From Siphlonurus alternatus (taxonomy: Eukaryota; Arthropoda; Insecta; Ephemeroptera; Siphlonuridae), in assembly GCA_949825025.1 (NCBI GenBank), contig OX463780.1, positions 27,308,118-27,372,117 on the forward strand: 64,000 nucleotides of DNA. Reading direction: 5' to 3'. The notes beneath the pieces were generated by a model. The model was not told where the DNA came from. It did not search any database and saw only the letters and a list, made by a program, of their open reading frames with translations. The translations under genes were made by a program, and so were the position numbers. This document shows, in pieces, positions 13,767 to 25,472 of the stretch. Every line of letters starts with the position of its first letter. The stretch's first letter is position 1.

Positions 13767-14484
13767 AAGTCTAACCATATAATAAACAATGTATCACCGT
13801 GGTATTATAAAAATGTTGTATTCTTTCTAAAATATATTATCAAGCATATTTATATTATATATTATGCATTAGCAGTGCATATTTGAAATTAATATTTTGC
13901 TAACTAAAATTATAGTTTTAAAAACAGAATTTAAGCTTCTCTGCTATACAAAAAACATTGGGCGCGATTCACGAAGCAGTTAGCCAGGTTTCTAACCACG
14001 TTTAACTAGGTAATTTAACACGTAAAACAGGTATAGTTAAACTTGGTTAAGCTAAACGTGGTTAGAAAAACCTGGCTAACTGCTTCGTGAATCGCACCCA
14101 TTGAATCTCCTGAAAAAAAAAAGAAAAAATCAATTACTGCATGATTAACCTTCAATGAAATTTATAATATTATTCATTTAAAAACAGTGCAACAATATTT
14201 TCATATAATTTTGCAGTATCCTTCTTCGTATTATAAACAATTATAGATTGTAGTATAAAAAAGCAGGATTTTTCTGATCCTGCTATTCAATGTTTTTTGT
14301 ACAGCAGAGAAGCTTAAATTCTGTTTTTAAAACTATAATTTTAGTTGGCAAAATATTACTTTCAAATATATGCACTGCTAATGCATATAATATAAATGCT
14401 TGATAATATATTTTAGAAAGAATACAACATTTTTATAATACCACGGTGAGACATTGTTTATTATATGGTCAGATTTAGTAAGGT
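13767..14484. mobile_element. Large fold-back element with ~195-bp arms, containing a nested MITE
   Basis: The left arm 13,767-13,960 and right arm 14,288-14,484 are reverse complements over nearly their whole length; blocks such as CCATATAATAAACAATGT, ATAATACCACGGTG and GCAGAGAAGCTTAAATTCTG recur in opposite orientation. The space between holds a copy of the TGGGCGCGATTC family (13,959-14,100) exactly at the inner end of the left arm, and ~190 bp of AT-rich DNA. No transposase is encoded. Arm identity by eye is above 90 percent. Confidence 0.85.
13959..14100. mobile_element. TGGGYGCGATTC inverted-repeat MITE, copy 1
   Basis: A 142-bp near-palindrome with termini TGGGCGCGATTCACGAAGCA and its complement, and an interior built of AACCACGTTTAA-like repeats. 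Other copies lie at 28,432, 51,653 and, diverged, 60,952. Non-coding. No consistent target duplication is evident at the copies, so the superfamily is undecided. It sits inside the larger fold-back element. Confidence 0.9.
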
Positions 14485-14568
14485 CGACGTTTATGTAGCC
14501 ATGATTTTTGCTTGAATAAATCTGGTGAACTTATCAATATCAATAAAACAATATATCACATTCTTATT

Positions 14569-14783
14569 AGTAAATAACTTTTTCGTACAAAGGGTATTCA
14601 TACTGAATGTAGTTTATTTCACTTTTCGGGCTTTTATCTTTGCCGGTGTTCGATGTAATCCTTCTGTATGTAGTATGTTGCGATGGTCACTTAGTGTTCG
14701 TGCACGTCACTAAAACTTGCATGCATGTACTACACATATCACTACGTTTCAAGAGTCAACCGCTCTCTTCCTCAGGTGATCTG
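14569..14783. mobile_element. Half copy of the 29.1-kb hairpin element
   Basis: From AGTAAATAACT through CTCTTCCTCAGGTGATCTGA this matches the left arm of the element at 29,077-29,290, including TTTGCCGGTGTTCGATGTAA and GTTGCGATGGTCACTTAGTG. The complementary right arm is missing, so it is a solo arm or a deletion derivative. The frame at 14,525-14,713 is a passive reading of this arm. Confidence 0.85.
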
Positions 14784-14799
14784 ACCACATTCTTTTAAA

Positions 14800-17700
14800 T
14801 ACTTGAAAGAAGAAAAACTTAAAACAAAAGGAGGGAGTAAAAAATTCATGCTAATTAATTGATAGTATATATATCAATGCTACAACACAAAAACGGTATA
14901 TTTTGTGTAATATTATTATATTTAAATATTTATTATTAAATTTAAATTGCCATTACTTTGGTTTTCTCTATCTTTGCAGGAAGACAACGGCAGTCCTTTC
15001 TTTCTTTGTCACTAGGATGAAACGAAAGATAATGAGACTGAAAAAAGGAACTTTGAAATCTTTCAGCTCCTTGTTATAACTATAAAAAAAATATTTTACT
15101 GTCAAATTAAGTGAGATTTTAGTCTTGTTCTTTCCCCATTTTTCAAAGTTTGCGAAGTTCTTAATATTTTTTTTCTTTTGTGCTGCTTCGATTTTTTGGT
15201 CTTTTTAAAATATAAAATGTAATTTAATTGTTTATTACATATTTGAATCGAAGAATTAAATTCCATCTAATTTTATTGATTATAATTTAACTGGAACTAT
15301 AAACTATCTGAGATTTTTTACGAAACCATTTTACATTATTTGAGCTGAATGTTTATAACTACATAATTTTTATGCTCAAAAAATTATATTTGTCTGAGAA
15401 ATAGTAACATTAATGCATTATTTTTCTAAGTTTTTAATGTACGATTCAATTTTGTGATAAAAAATATATTTTTGCTGATGTCAATGTATTGTTTTCAATG
15501 TTTTACAAAAAATCGGTCAGTAAATTAAGTTTAATATAATTTTTCATTTTATAGACAAGTCTATCATAATATGGTCTATAATATGCAGGCCGCTCGCATT
15601 CATAAGATAAAGTTACAGCAATAAGTTTCAATACTTGAACGCCAATTGCATAAAGTGCTGCAAAGTGCAAATTTTATAAAATATTTATTTAATGACGAAT
15701 AAATATTACATAAAAATGAAATTTAGATTTTCATATTTCATTGTAATTATATTGATAACATTTGACTGATTCAGAAAAAAATATATTTAAATTTTGAAGC
15801 AAGGTATTATTATATTATATTTTATTATATCCCTTAATTGCTAATATTTATGGTTTATGGTACACTGCATGAATATATATATATTTTTTTTTGCTCATTA
15901 AGAATATCAAAGTGACGTTGTCAGTTCTGTAATCTATGACACATCGTGATTTGTGCCCCTCAGAGCCACCCGTGGCCACTCTGAGAATTACTGCTAATTT
16001 ACCAAGATCAAAGACCAGCGGTGACATGAAATGCTTTGTAATAATTTTAAATATTACTGCCACTCCTACTACTAATTAATCAAAGCTCTGTAATAAGTGG
16101 TAAAAAAAATTTAATGTGTCAAAGGTTCATAAAAAGCATGATATTTATAAGGTTACATCACAAGACCGAAAATACTCTTTTTTAAACTCATAAAATTTAT
16201 GTAAAAATATGCAATATATATAATTCTGTAACGGTAGAAAAGTTATAGTAAATTGAATACGACATGGATTTCTCTCTCATTTTTCATTTCTTTGAGATAA
16301 AATTTCATACCTTGGTGAAAATGGTGATGCAATTTATTTCGTATTATAAACCAGTCTCAATTTTTAGTCTAAAAGGAAGTTGAAAATTTTAAAACACCCT
16401 TTTTTAAAAAAATAATAATTGAAGGCTTAGAGGGAAATTTAACAATGTCACCCTCAATCCTTTGTCCTTTAATTTAAAACACCCTTTCCTAAATAAGTAC
16501 CTACAAGCTACACTGAAAGTAAAAAATGTCCTCATTATTTATCAGTTTTATCTCTAACATGCATTGAATTAAAAACATGATGAGAAACTTTGTTTCATCA
16601 GAATCAGAGTATTAAAACCTCCCATGCTCTTATAATATTTAAATTATGCAAATGATTTTATATGTTTATTGGGTACAATAAACAAGCAAATGAAATTATT
16701 AAATTATTAGAGAATACAAGAATAATCTGAATTTGTTTTCAAAATTTTCAGATTCCTGAAAGTATTATGAATTTCATTGAATGTAAAGTCGCAACGTAAA
16801 TGAATCACCATAAAATTGCCACCTCCAGAGTGCGTGGTCAGAACTTTTTTTTTTTAATAGTTTTGTACTAAAAGTAGAAATGGATATCATTAGAATTGCA
16901 GAATTTTGTATCATCTATTAAAAAATTGTTCATTTGTTTGGTGAAAATAAAATTCACCGCTACTGTATCTAAAAAGTTGCTGCAGAATACGACCAATTTG
17001 GTGCTCAATTTTAGTTTAGCCTCCATGTTTACAATGAACCAATTAACGAGATATATTTTAGTATTAAATATTTTTGATGGTTGAAAATCTCTATTCTCTG
17101 ACATTATAAGTAACGGACAGACGCAGTAAAATAAAATGGCTACTTATGGATGTAGTTACAACGAAATACGTCCAGAGTGCTTGTAATAAAAAATAAATAT
17201 ACAACGTAACAATTTTTCCTCAGTGTATAATATTCTTTGCAATTTATTTTTGCTGTCGGCTTTACATCGCTTCTTAATGTCATCTTTAAGCCTTCAATCA
17301 CATTTTCGCAATGCAGCCTCATGCGTAGCTGCAGGAATAGAGGCAACGTTACTGCCAAGAAAATGTATAAAAGAAGAAATTCCTTTGAGGATTTATAAAA
17401 TAATGTTATATGAAAGAAAAACAACATTAATGTATATTGCACTAAAAAAAATATATGAGCTCAAAGAAGAAGAAACCATCTCCATGTTCATCTCCATGTT
17501 CACTTTTAAGCTAAAAATTTCTACTTCAAAGAAATTTTGGTAAGAATATACATTTTACAAAAAAAAAAAAAAAAAAAAAAAAGTAAAAGAATGCTGACAA
17601 ACTAATTTGAATTTCATATCAACAAACGCTTTTCAACACTTTTGTTAACACATTTCAGTTCATTAATAATAAACTCTATTATTTTATAATTGTCTTTTTT
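14800..17700. other. AT-rich DNA, no gene recognised
   Basis: No coding exon, RNA or paired termini were found. Frames of 60-106 codons between 15,848 and 17,543 are on overlapping strands, have AT-driven composition and show no domain. A 22-base A tract lies at 17,561-17,582. Confidence 0.5.
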
Positions 17701-17703
17701 ACA

Positions 17704-17982
17704 ATAGAGTATTGACCTCAATTTTTTTTTATTACAGAAATGGATAGAGCGGCCCGCGTGCAAAGTTATGCTATCCTGATTTTTTTCAGATTTTTTAGAG
17801 CCCGGGAACTATTTTTAAAAAATTATTGAAAGTCCTTTTTGTGACGTCACGAGGCGGCAAGTCCTATCTTTTTCTTAAAATAGTTCCGGGTTTCAAAAAA
17901 ATCTAAAAAATATCAGGGTAGCATAACTTTGCACCCTCTATCCATTTCCGCAATAAAAAAAATGAGGTGGATACTCCATTAT
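17704..17982. mobile_element. Fold-back element with ~115-bp arms
   Basis: The left arm 17,704-17,824 and right arm 17,868-17,982 are reverse complements with a few mismatches; shared blocks include GAAATGGATAGAG, GCAAAGTTATGCTA and AATAGTTCC(C)GGG. The loop contains the palindrome GTGACGTCAC, a match to the CRE consensus TGACGTCA. Non-coding. The superfamily is undecided. Confidence 0.85.
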
Positions 17983-18225
17983 TGAAGTTACTAAATGAAA
18001 ATCTGCTACAAAAAAAATCGTATGTTTATTAAGTTATATGCACTTAATATAGTAACCAGTAACCACGTCTTATTTTAATTAGTGGTATCTTTATTAATTT
18101 AATAATACTTTAATAAAATAGGATTTTATAATATTTATAACTCACTAACATATTATAATTATTGTATATTATTTAGCTACTTCTTTTCAGTATATTTAAA
18201 CATGATTTTATAATTTCATTCTTAC

Positions 18226-18523
18226 ACATCATTAAGGATTAATGATACTTAATTATTTCCCGATGGCAAACGTAAAATATTTTTACACCTAAAGATATTA
18301 ATTATTTCTTTTTTTTTTCAAATGCTGATTTGACTAAATTTTAACCAAAGTCACCGCAGTCCCAATAATAATATTCATCTAATTCAAATATATATGAAAT
18401 TATACGTTATATCTTATATCTGAAAGTTGACTCTAATTTTTCTTATTTTATCTTAATTTTTAAGAGCGTGCACTGAAAAGATAAGAGTGATGTACCAAGA
18501 TGGTGTCATTAATCCTTAATATA
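18226..18523. mobile_element. Probable MITE with ATTAAGGATTAATGAYAC termini
   Basis: ATTAAGGATTAATGATAC at 18,231-18,248 faces its complement GTGTCATTAATCCTTAAT at 18,503-18,520. The same terminus occurs twice in direct orientation at 23,132-23,150 and 23,386-23,404. The interior is AT-rich and non-coding. Confidence 0.55.
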
Positions 18524-18529
18524 TATTCA

Positions 18530-19215
18530 CTGTACACTAAAAAATTAATATTTACTTAGCTAATTAATTAAGTAATTCGTAAATTAAATATTCAGGAAAC
18601 GTTGAGTGCAAGAACAATATTTTGAATAAATAATTACATTTTTTCCTCAGGGAAAATACTTTACCAGACCTAAAACTGAAAGTAATAAAAAGTTTATAAA
18701 ACAACGTAAGATTAAAAGAAAAAAATGAAAAAAAAATCAATGCTGAAATTTTGAAGTTATTTTTCTCGTAGAAAAGAAAAAATGAAAAGTAAAAATTTAA
18801 GAAGAAACACAAATATTATTATCATAGAACACAATAATACCTTAAGTTGCAATTCTTCTCTCGTTTTTTAATTAATAACATATTACATCGATCGAGAGTG
18901 AATTTACACAATTAATTATAACGCATCAAATAAGTAATTATGACGCAAATTGATTCTGATTGATCATTTATGTACAGTTGCCCATGCATTTGGTAATGTT
19001 GGTTTATTTTAATTTTTTATACATCAGTAAATCTTTTTGCTGTCAATTAACAGTTCAAAATTTGACAAATTTCTTAACGTTACAAAAATAACATAATATA
19101 CAATGTAACTTCAAATTGATGCCCCATAACCTTATTAAAGTAGCTATAGATTACAAGAAACTGCAGAGATCCCGCCCACATTCGTAACTTTGGAAACAGT
19201 TAAAACAAACTTACC
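18530..19215. other. AT-rich DNA, no gene recognised
   Basis: Nothing supported. The minus-strand frame at 18,564-18,812 is a Phe/Leu/Asn-rich reading of AT-rich sequence. Confidence 0.5.
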
Positions 19216-19220
19216 ATATG

Positions 19221-19377
19221 TACAGTGGCCGTCACATTTAACTGGTTCATGGTCGGAAGCGCTCGGGAGTCATTCGGCTCGGCTCGGCCAGTGATGTCTT
19301 TCGTTACAAACCGGCTTTCAATGTCTGAGAGCGTTACAAACACGACCATGAGGCTTTTAAATGTGATGACCACTGTA
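19221..19377. mobile_element. 157-bp MITE with TACAGTGG termini and possible TA target duplication
   Basis: The ends TACAGTGGCCGTCACATTTAA and TTAAATGTGATGACCACTGTA are inverted repeats. If the outermost TA on each side is the target duplication, the element is of Tc1/mariner type. The interior has GGCTCGGCTCGGCCAGTGAT. A degraded sister copy lies at 13,437-13,592. The frame at 19,200-19,454 is only a reading across it. Confidence 0.8.
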
Positions 19378-19399
19378 TTTAGATTGTAGCGACATTGTC

Positions 19400-21380
19400 T
19401 CGAAGTGTTTACATTACATTTTATTCTTATTAAAAATTGATAACATTCCCTCATTGTTATATTATAGAGATAAAACAGTAGAAAGTTAAATATATTATTT
19501 AAAGTCCCTGGGGGAAAAAATTATATACATGAAAACTACCACATTGCTTAAAGATTAATCAATTATGTTTAGCAAAATTTAATAAAATGTTACTGAATGA
19601 AATTCTATCAGATCTTAATGAATGGAATATTTTTGAATTTGTTATAATTATGCATCGTACTTATTGAATGAATATAAGTTTTTATGAATGGGATTGAGAA
19701 ATATTATACGTATATATTATAATTGAAAACCTTTTGTAATACACAAAGGCACATGCTGCATGTATAAAATTATAAATGTAAAATAATTATAATTTCATTG
19801 ATAGTAAAATAAATCTGCCTCGACTAGTCTCGTGCAAATCTCGTTAGTAACACAAAATCCCCTCCCCCCACATCCCTCGCTCATCAATCATCTTAGAAAA
19901 TTTGTATTAATATCATATCATGCTTTTGGTATTGTAACATTATAAATATTAAAACTTAATTCATGACAAGGAAATTGAATCGTAGTGACACGTATTACTT
20001 TCCTAATTCCATGAAATAAGCGCAATTTGGATTTTTCTGCGTCGATTTTGAACATCTTGAAATCAGTTATTACGTGATTTTGTTTTTGATTCATTAATAA
20101 ATAATATAAAAATATGTTATGGCACACGTTCATAAAATCATAATTATTAATATTATTAATGAGATTTATTGTTGCAATGAAATTCAAATTGTGAATATAA
20201 TGTTTTATGTATAAATTAATAAACATATCCTACTTTATAAATTACTAATATTTGATAAATGAAAACAAAATAAAATAATATTAACGATCATATAAAAAAC
20301 GTTTTTGTCTAAAAATGTATACTTGTATGTAAGAAATATTTATGATGTTAAAATGCTTATAATACAAAACAATTAGGTCCAAAATTAGTATTGAAATTAA
20401 TATTCTTCGATTTACAACAACAGAAATATATATAAAAAATATATAAAGAAAAATATATTATATATTTTGCACATTTATGCACGTAAGAGGTACCTATAAT
20501 TACTTCTCCTTTAATAATAATAGTAAGTAACAAAATAAAAAATCAGAGAAAAAAATATTGTCCATGTATATGATTTATGTAAATATACCTATAAAATTAT
20601 ATTAAATTATACACATGTCATTAGTGCACCTCCCTAAGAAAAAAACGGACAATTCATATCAGCTGTATAATGTGTATTTTCATGTTGCTATCAGCTATAT
20701 TATGCTATCTAGTTGTACCCGGGTACTAAACTAATGCTGCTTTGCACAAAAAAAAATGCGTTTTTTTCAACTAAATATATATATTTTTTAAATTATCCTA
20801 AAGATTTTTTTTGTTCATTTTTTTCTTTTCATAATTATTTTGCTTCATTTAAAACAATCATAAATCCATTTTCCACAGCTTAATATTCATGAGATTATTC
20901 GCCTCTCACGATTCATATGACACATAAATCTGTCTTACTCTAGCTTATTTATTTAAATTTTAAAACCTCATACTGCATGGGGATCAGCATTAGAACATAA
21001 ATCTTCCTTACCACACTAAATTTGCATTGCATGCAAAATGAGTAAATTTCTTCTCGGTGCTAGAGAATATTAAAAACTATAAGAATAATTACATGCTGAG
21101 TGCTGATTTTCTCAAGTTAACCATAGCATTACAAAGGTACACGTAATTTTTGTTCCATGCATTTTATTAAAGGGGTACCGGGTCCAAACGACCTATATGC
21201 CAACTTTTTGAAGAATTTTGCTATTTTTTCGGAAATACGTTTTTAGGTGTTGGTGGCTAACTAACAAGGATTATTAATTATTAAGATTTTTGTGGTCTTT
21301 TAACACCATTTTCCCGCTTTTTTTTGTAAAGTATGTTAATCGTTGTATCCCCTTCTCTTCTTTGGAGGATAAAAAAATGA
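19400..21380. other. AT-rich DNA, no gene recognised
   Basis: Mostly featureless. A slightly distinct stretch, 21,168-21,320 (AAAGGGGTACCGGGTCC onwards), may be an unrecognised repeat; its partner end is not visible. Confidence 0.45.
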
Positions 21381-21382
21381 AG

Positions 21383-21528
21383 ATATATATATAATATAAT
21401 ATAATATAATATAATATAATATAATATAATATAATATAATATAATATAATATAATATAATATAATATAATATAATATAATATAATATAATATAATATAAT
21501 ATAATATAATATAATATAATATAATATA

Positions 21529-21588
<60 letters not shown>
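21383..21588. repeat. (ATAAT)n pentamer tract running into (AT)n
   Basis: A pentanucleotide ATAAT array of about 150 bp is directly followed by a ~55-bp AT dinucleotide tract. The switch from 5-base to 2-base period is abrupt. Minus-strand Ile/Tyr-rich frames are artefacts. Confidence 0.97.
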
Positions 21589-21589
<1 letters not shown>

Positions 21590-21599
21590 AAGATTTTAA

Positions 21600-22870
21600 A
21601 AGGTATATAATTGCAAATATTATGTTATTAGGAAACTGAATACTTGGTCGCAAGGTAATTCGTTGTAAAATTTAATTCGTCGAAAGAATTAAGTTCCAAG
21701 TAGTTTTAACATATAATATAATATATGATTTATATGCTATTGATGTTGCAGCGTCAGTAGAATTCATTAATATCAATTTAAGTAATTTGAAAATTGACAT
21801 CCCATTATCTTTTTGAGCTTATGTCTCAATTATTGCTAATATGAAAAAGAACTAATGATAATAATATTTATGTATAATTTAATACAAGAATTAGTGAGTT
21901 AAATATAATTATATAATTTTCACTGCTATTTGAGCAATGAATTTAAAGTTTAAATCACTTCTTATACAAGTTATTGAAATTTTAATTTTACGCAAAAGGA
22001 AAATCCCCCTTCATTCCCTTGTCAATATAATTTTTGTAAAAATAGAACTTGTTATGACGTATCTTACTTTAAAAGGCTTCATGAAAACTCGCCGTTCTTA
22101 CAATAACGCATGCTGCTATAAGATCCCATGGGTCATGAAGACTGTCAGAAAATGTCACTCAATTTGAGCTACAGATAGCGAGCTGGTATTGAGTCAACAA
22201 TACCTCTTAACAGCTATAACAAGAGTGATTTTTAGATTGTTGCGGGACTCAGAGATTTCATATCATAAAATATTTTTTCTCAAGTAAATCAATAACATTA
22301 AAATTCTATTTTGTTCAGTTGCAGTCAAATTTTGTGGTGTATTAGCAATTTAATTGGAGGCGTAAATTGATGTGTCACATCATGCACTTTTTATTACTAA
22401 CTCTGTACTCTAAATCAATAGTGGAGTACCTTCAACTTTAAGTCAGATTCAGAAGCTCAGATTGAAATAACAAAATGCCAAGAAATAAAACACAGGAAAA
22501 ACATATTTTAAATATTTTTATTCAAAATTTAGATATGTATAAATAAATAAGACACTTTACAATTTTATTCATTTTAGTTCTATCTCAAGAGATTGCAGTC
22601 AAATTTTTTATTTTCAAACGTCAACATGACATGACGTGTGTTTGATATTTAAATTGTTACTTTGCATATTATTTTTTCATTGCTTAAGATGCTTTAAGAC
22701 TGTTTTAAAAGCTAAAAATAATATATTCAAAACAAAAATTTTATGTCTCATTCTGTCGCTATATTTTTCTGTGAGGAATTTCAGCAAAGGAGTCACAAAA
22801 CACGCAGAGTTAATAAATTCACACCAACACAAACGAGAATGCAGAATGAAATTTTATGTTCAAGGTTTTC
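21600..22870. other. AT-rich DNA, no gene recognised
   Basis: No feature supported. Frames at 21,937-22,167 and 22,636-22,878 lack domains and exon borders. Confidence 0.5.
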
Positions 22871-22876
22871 TTTTAT

Positions 22877-22922
22877 GATAAAAGCAGGGAACAGAGATAA
22901 TATCTCTGTTCCCTGATAAAAG
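22877..22922. mobile_element. Minimal 30-bp palindrome flanked by an exact 8-bp repeat
   Basis: GATAAAAG at 22,877-22,884 and again at 22,915-22,922 brackets CAGGGAACAGAGATA joined to TATCTCTGTTCCCT. The palindrome has 14-bp arms around one base. CAGGG is a typical hAT terminus and 8 bp is the hAT target-duplication length. It looks like two hAT termini fused head to head with the whole interior gone. If the second terminus really ends in G, that base is shared with the repeat. Confidence 0.6.
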
Positions 22923-22929
22923 TACGTTT

Positions 22930-24295
22930 CGGATGACATAATTTTGAACATAGATGACATTCCTTCACATTTATAACACAGCAAAACTCTTAATGCGACA
23001 CCTATTTATGTAATATAAATATATATTAAAGAAAAAAAAGAGAGTTGGAAGGAACGACAATGACACTTGACTGAAAAATTGTCCCTTCTTTAGTAAAAGT
23101 AATAATAATAAACGAGTAATATTACAATAATAAGGATTAATGTCACCTAAAGCCGTTTTTTTTTGTTTTTTTTTTTAATTTTCCGATAGTAAACTGAAAT
23201 TTTTATTAGTTCATAAAAAAAAATGTAGGACAAAATGGGAATTTGCTGGTGTAAAAAAGAGCAAATTTGGTGTAGATTTTGAGTATTGAATTTTTCGTGT
23301 CAAACTGGTTTGATTAATATTTAGTACACTCTAAACATCAATCTTTCTCATAATAATGTTTTGGTGATGAGGAGCCATAATTAATAAGGATTAATGTCAG
23401 TGTTAATAAAGAAAAATTTACTTAGTAGATAGTGAACTATTCTGAAAATTTTAGTAAATCCCCCTGACATCATGAAATTAATTTTCTTTAAAAGAAATTC
23501 GATAAAATCAGTGAAATTTTTGAAAATCAGTCATTAAATTAGAAATTTGTAACAAAATATAATTACAGAAAATCATAAAATTTTGAAATGCAAATATTTG
23601 TTAAGAAATATATTTATGCAGTCTGAAATTACGAGTAAAGTTAACGCATGGGCTTTGTATTAAGTATATTAATATAATTTGATTGTAATTAATAATATTA
23701 AATAATTTAATGACGTGCCATGATGTCATGCTATGAAGTAGGTCTACGCTTGACTTAACTTTTGAATTTGTTAAATAATTGTAACAACATTAATTATTTT
23801 ATTTTTCACTGTTGCATTAACAAAAATAAAAATTCTTAAAAGTTATGCAGTGTATCAAGCAGTTAATATATAACAATTAAATAAAAACAATAATTAACAA
23901 TAAAAACGCATGATTGATATAATATTTAATATCTACTACTTAATACTTAACATTTATTTTTTTACAAAGAAACTCTGCCTTATTCGACCTTAGAAAGTGA
24001 AAGTGATTCAAATTGCAGAAGTTTATCAATGTTATATTAAAATATTTTCATTTTCTATGACACAAACAAATCCTGATGGGTAACGTTGAAGGTTGAAACA
24101 ATTTTATACACTAATTTTCAACAATTATTCTCTTTTTTTTTTCTTATTTTTTTTAATTTATTTTGAAAGGGACAATAATTTCATATGTCGTTCACAAATA
24201 ATTGCTCTCCATCTAAAAAGTCAAGAAAAATCAATCGCACTGCGAGTGTTTAGAAAAGCAGAAAATTCTATTCTTGGAAAAAGTCATTACATCTT
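22930..24295. other. AT-rich DNA with two copies of a MITE terminus
   Basis: AATAAGGATTAATGTCA occurs at about 23,131 and again at about 23,385 in direct orientation, related to the element termini at 18,231. A second member or a solo end is likely; no full element could be delimited. The rest shows nothing. Confidence 0.45.
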
Positions 24296-24300
24296 TACTT

Positions 24301-24545
24301 ACACTCTTAAAAAAATTTGGCTGAATTTTGACATCTTATAATCAGTACATTTTTAACGCCTTAAATCATCCTTTTTTCAGGTGTTTCGAAGTCAATATTC
24401 AGTAGTCAGTATATACTGTCAGTATATAGTTATACTGACTACTGAAAATGCGCAACGAAACACCTGAAAAAAAGCATGATTTAAGGCGTTAAAAATGCAC
24501 TGATTATAAGATGTCAAAATTCAGCCAAATTTTTTTTAAGAGTGT
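24301..24545. mobile_element. 245-bp fold-back element with ACACTCTTAAAAAAATTTGG termini
   Basis: The left half 24,301-24,420 and right half 24,427-24,545 are reverse complements with few mismatches; GCCTTAAATCAT and CAGGTGTTTCG recur inverted. The centre is a perfect small palindrome of TATACTGTCAGTATA type. Essentially loop-less, so it could extrude as a cruciform. Non-coding. Confidence 0.9.
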
Positions 24546-24549
24546 ACTG

Positions 24550-25173
24550 ATCCAGAATTAAATAAAAAAAAATATATAGTTTTCTATTTCCTCGTATTCG
24601 ACAATAAAATTTTCATTTCTTTGAAGAAAAATCTACTAAATTATCTATTTGAGCAGAAAGTTCTTTGGATTGACAGAGTTCAATTAATTAGAAATCATGG
24701 TTGCTACAAAGCAGGCACATTTACAATATAAAGCATCTTAGAGCCACAGTCGCTGCTGCTTGTTGTATTGAAAACAGTACAAAGGTTTCATGTTACATTC
24801 TAAATAAAAATGCTATTATCACTCTTATAATTAAGGTACTTCTCTCAAAGTATCGTTTTAAGTCCATCCAGGGTAAGGTTTGTCTCACGTCATGCGTGTT
24901 TTTTCATAATTTTTAACAAATTTTTATTATTTTTTTTATCAATCCAACAAATTTAATTGAAGGACAATTTAAGGTAGATTTTGTGACGACAGACAAGGTC
25001 TAATGGATTTTATAATAACTAATCATATATTTTAGTTTTTTTTTCGGTCATAGTGCTGGAAATCTAGTAGGCTTTCTGTTATTTGCACCTCTTGAATATT
25101 CGTGGATATACACAACGAAGGAAGAAGTTCTATATTTTTAGTGTTTATTCTAACGAGCACAAATTGAACTTGC

Positions 25174-25175
<2 letters not shown>
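24550..25175. other. AT-rich DNA, no gene recognised
   Basis: No feature supported. Confidence 0.5.

Positions 25176-25176
<1 letters not shown>

Positions 25177-25255
<79 letters not shown>
25177..25255. repeat. (CT)n microsatellite, 79 bp
   Basis: A pure CT tract. A related CTCTGTCTCTGT stretch and a 28-base T tract follow at 25,411-25,468. Confidence 0.98.
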
Positions 25256-25258
<3 letters not shown>

Positions 25259-25439
25259 AATATCTCAAGTTTTTAATGTTTTAACCGTTTTAAAATTGTT
25301 GATTGATCATTGTTGAGACAATTTTAAATACATTGTGTTATACGTTTTATTGTTTCATAAATACGTAGTACAATATAATCAATTAAAAGCTACATTATTT
25401 GTGGATTTCGCTCTCTTTTTCTCTCTGTCTCTGTCTCTG

Positions 25440-25469
<30 letters not shown>

Positions 25470-25472
<3 letters not shown>

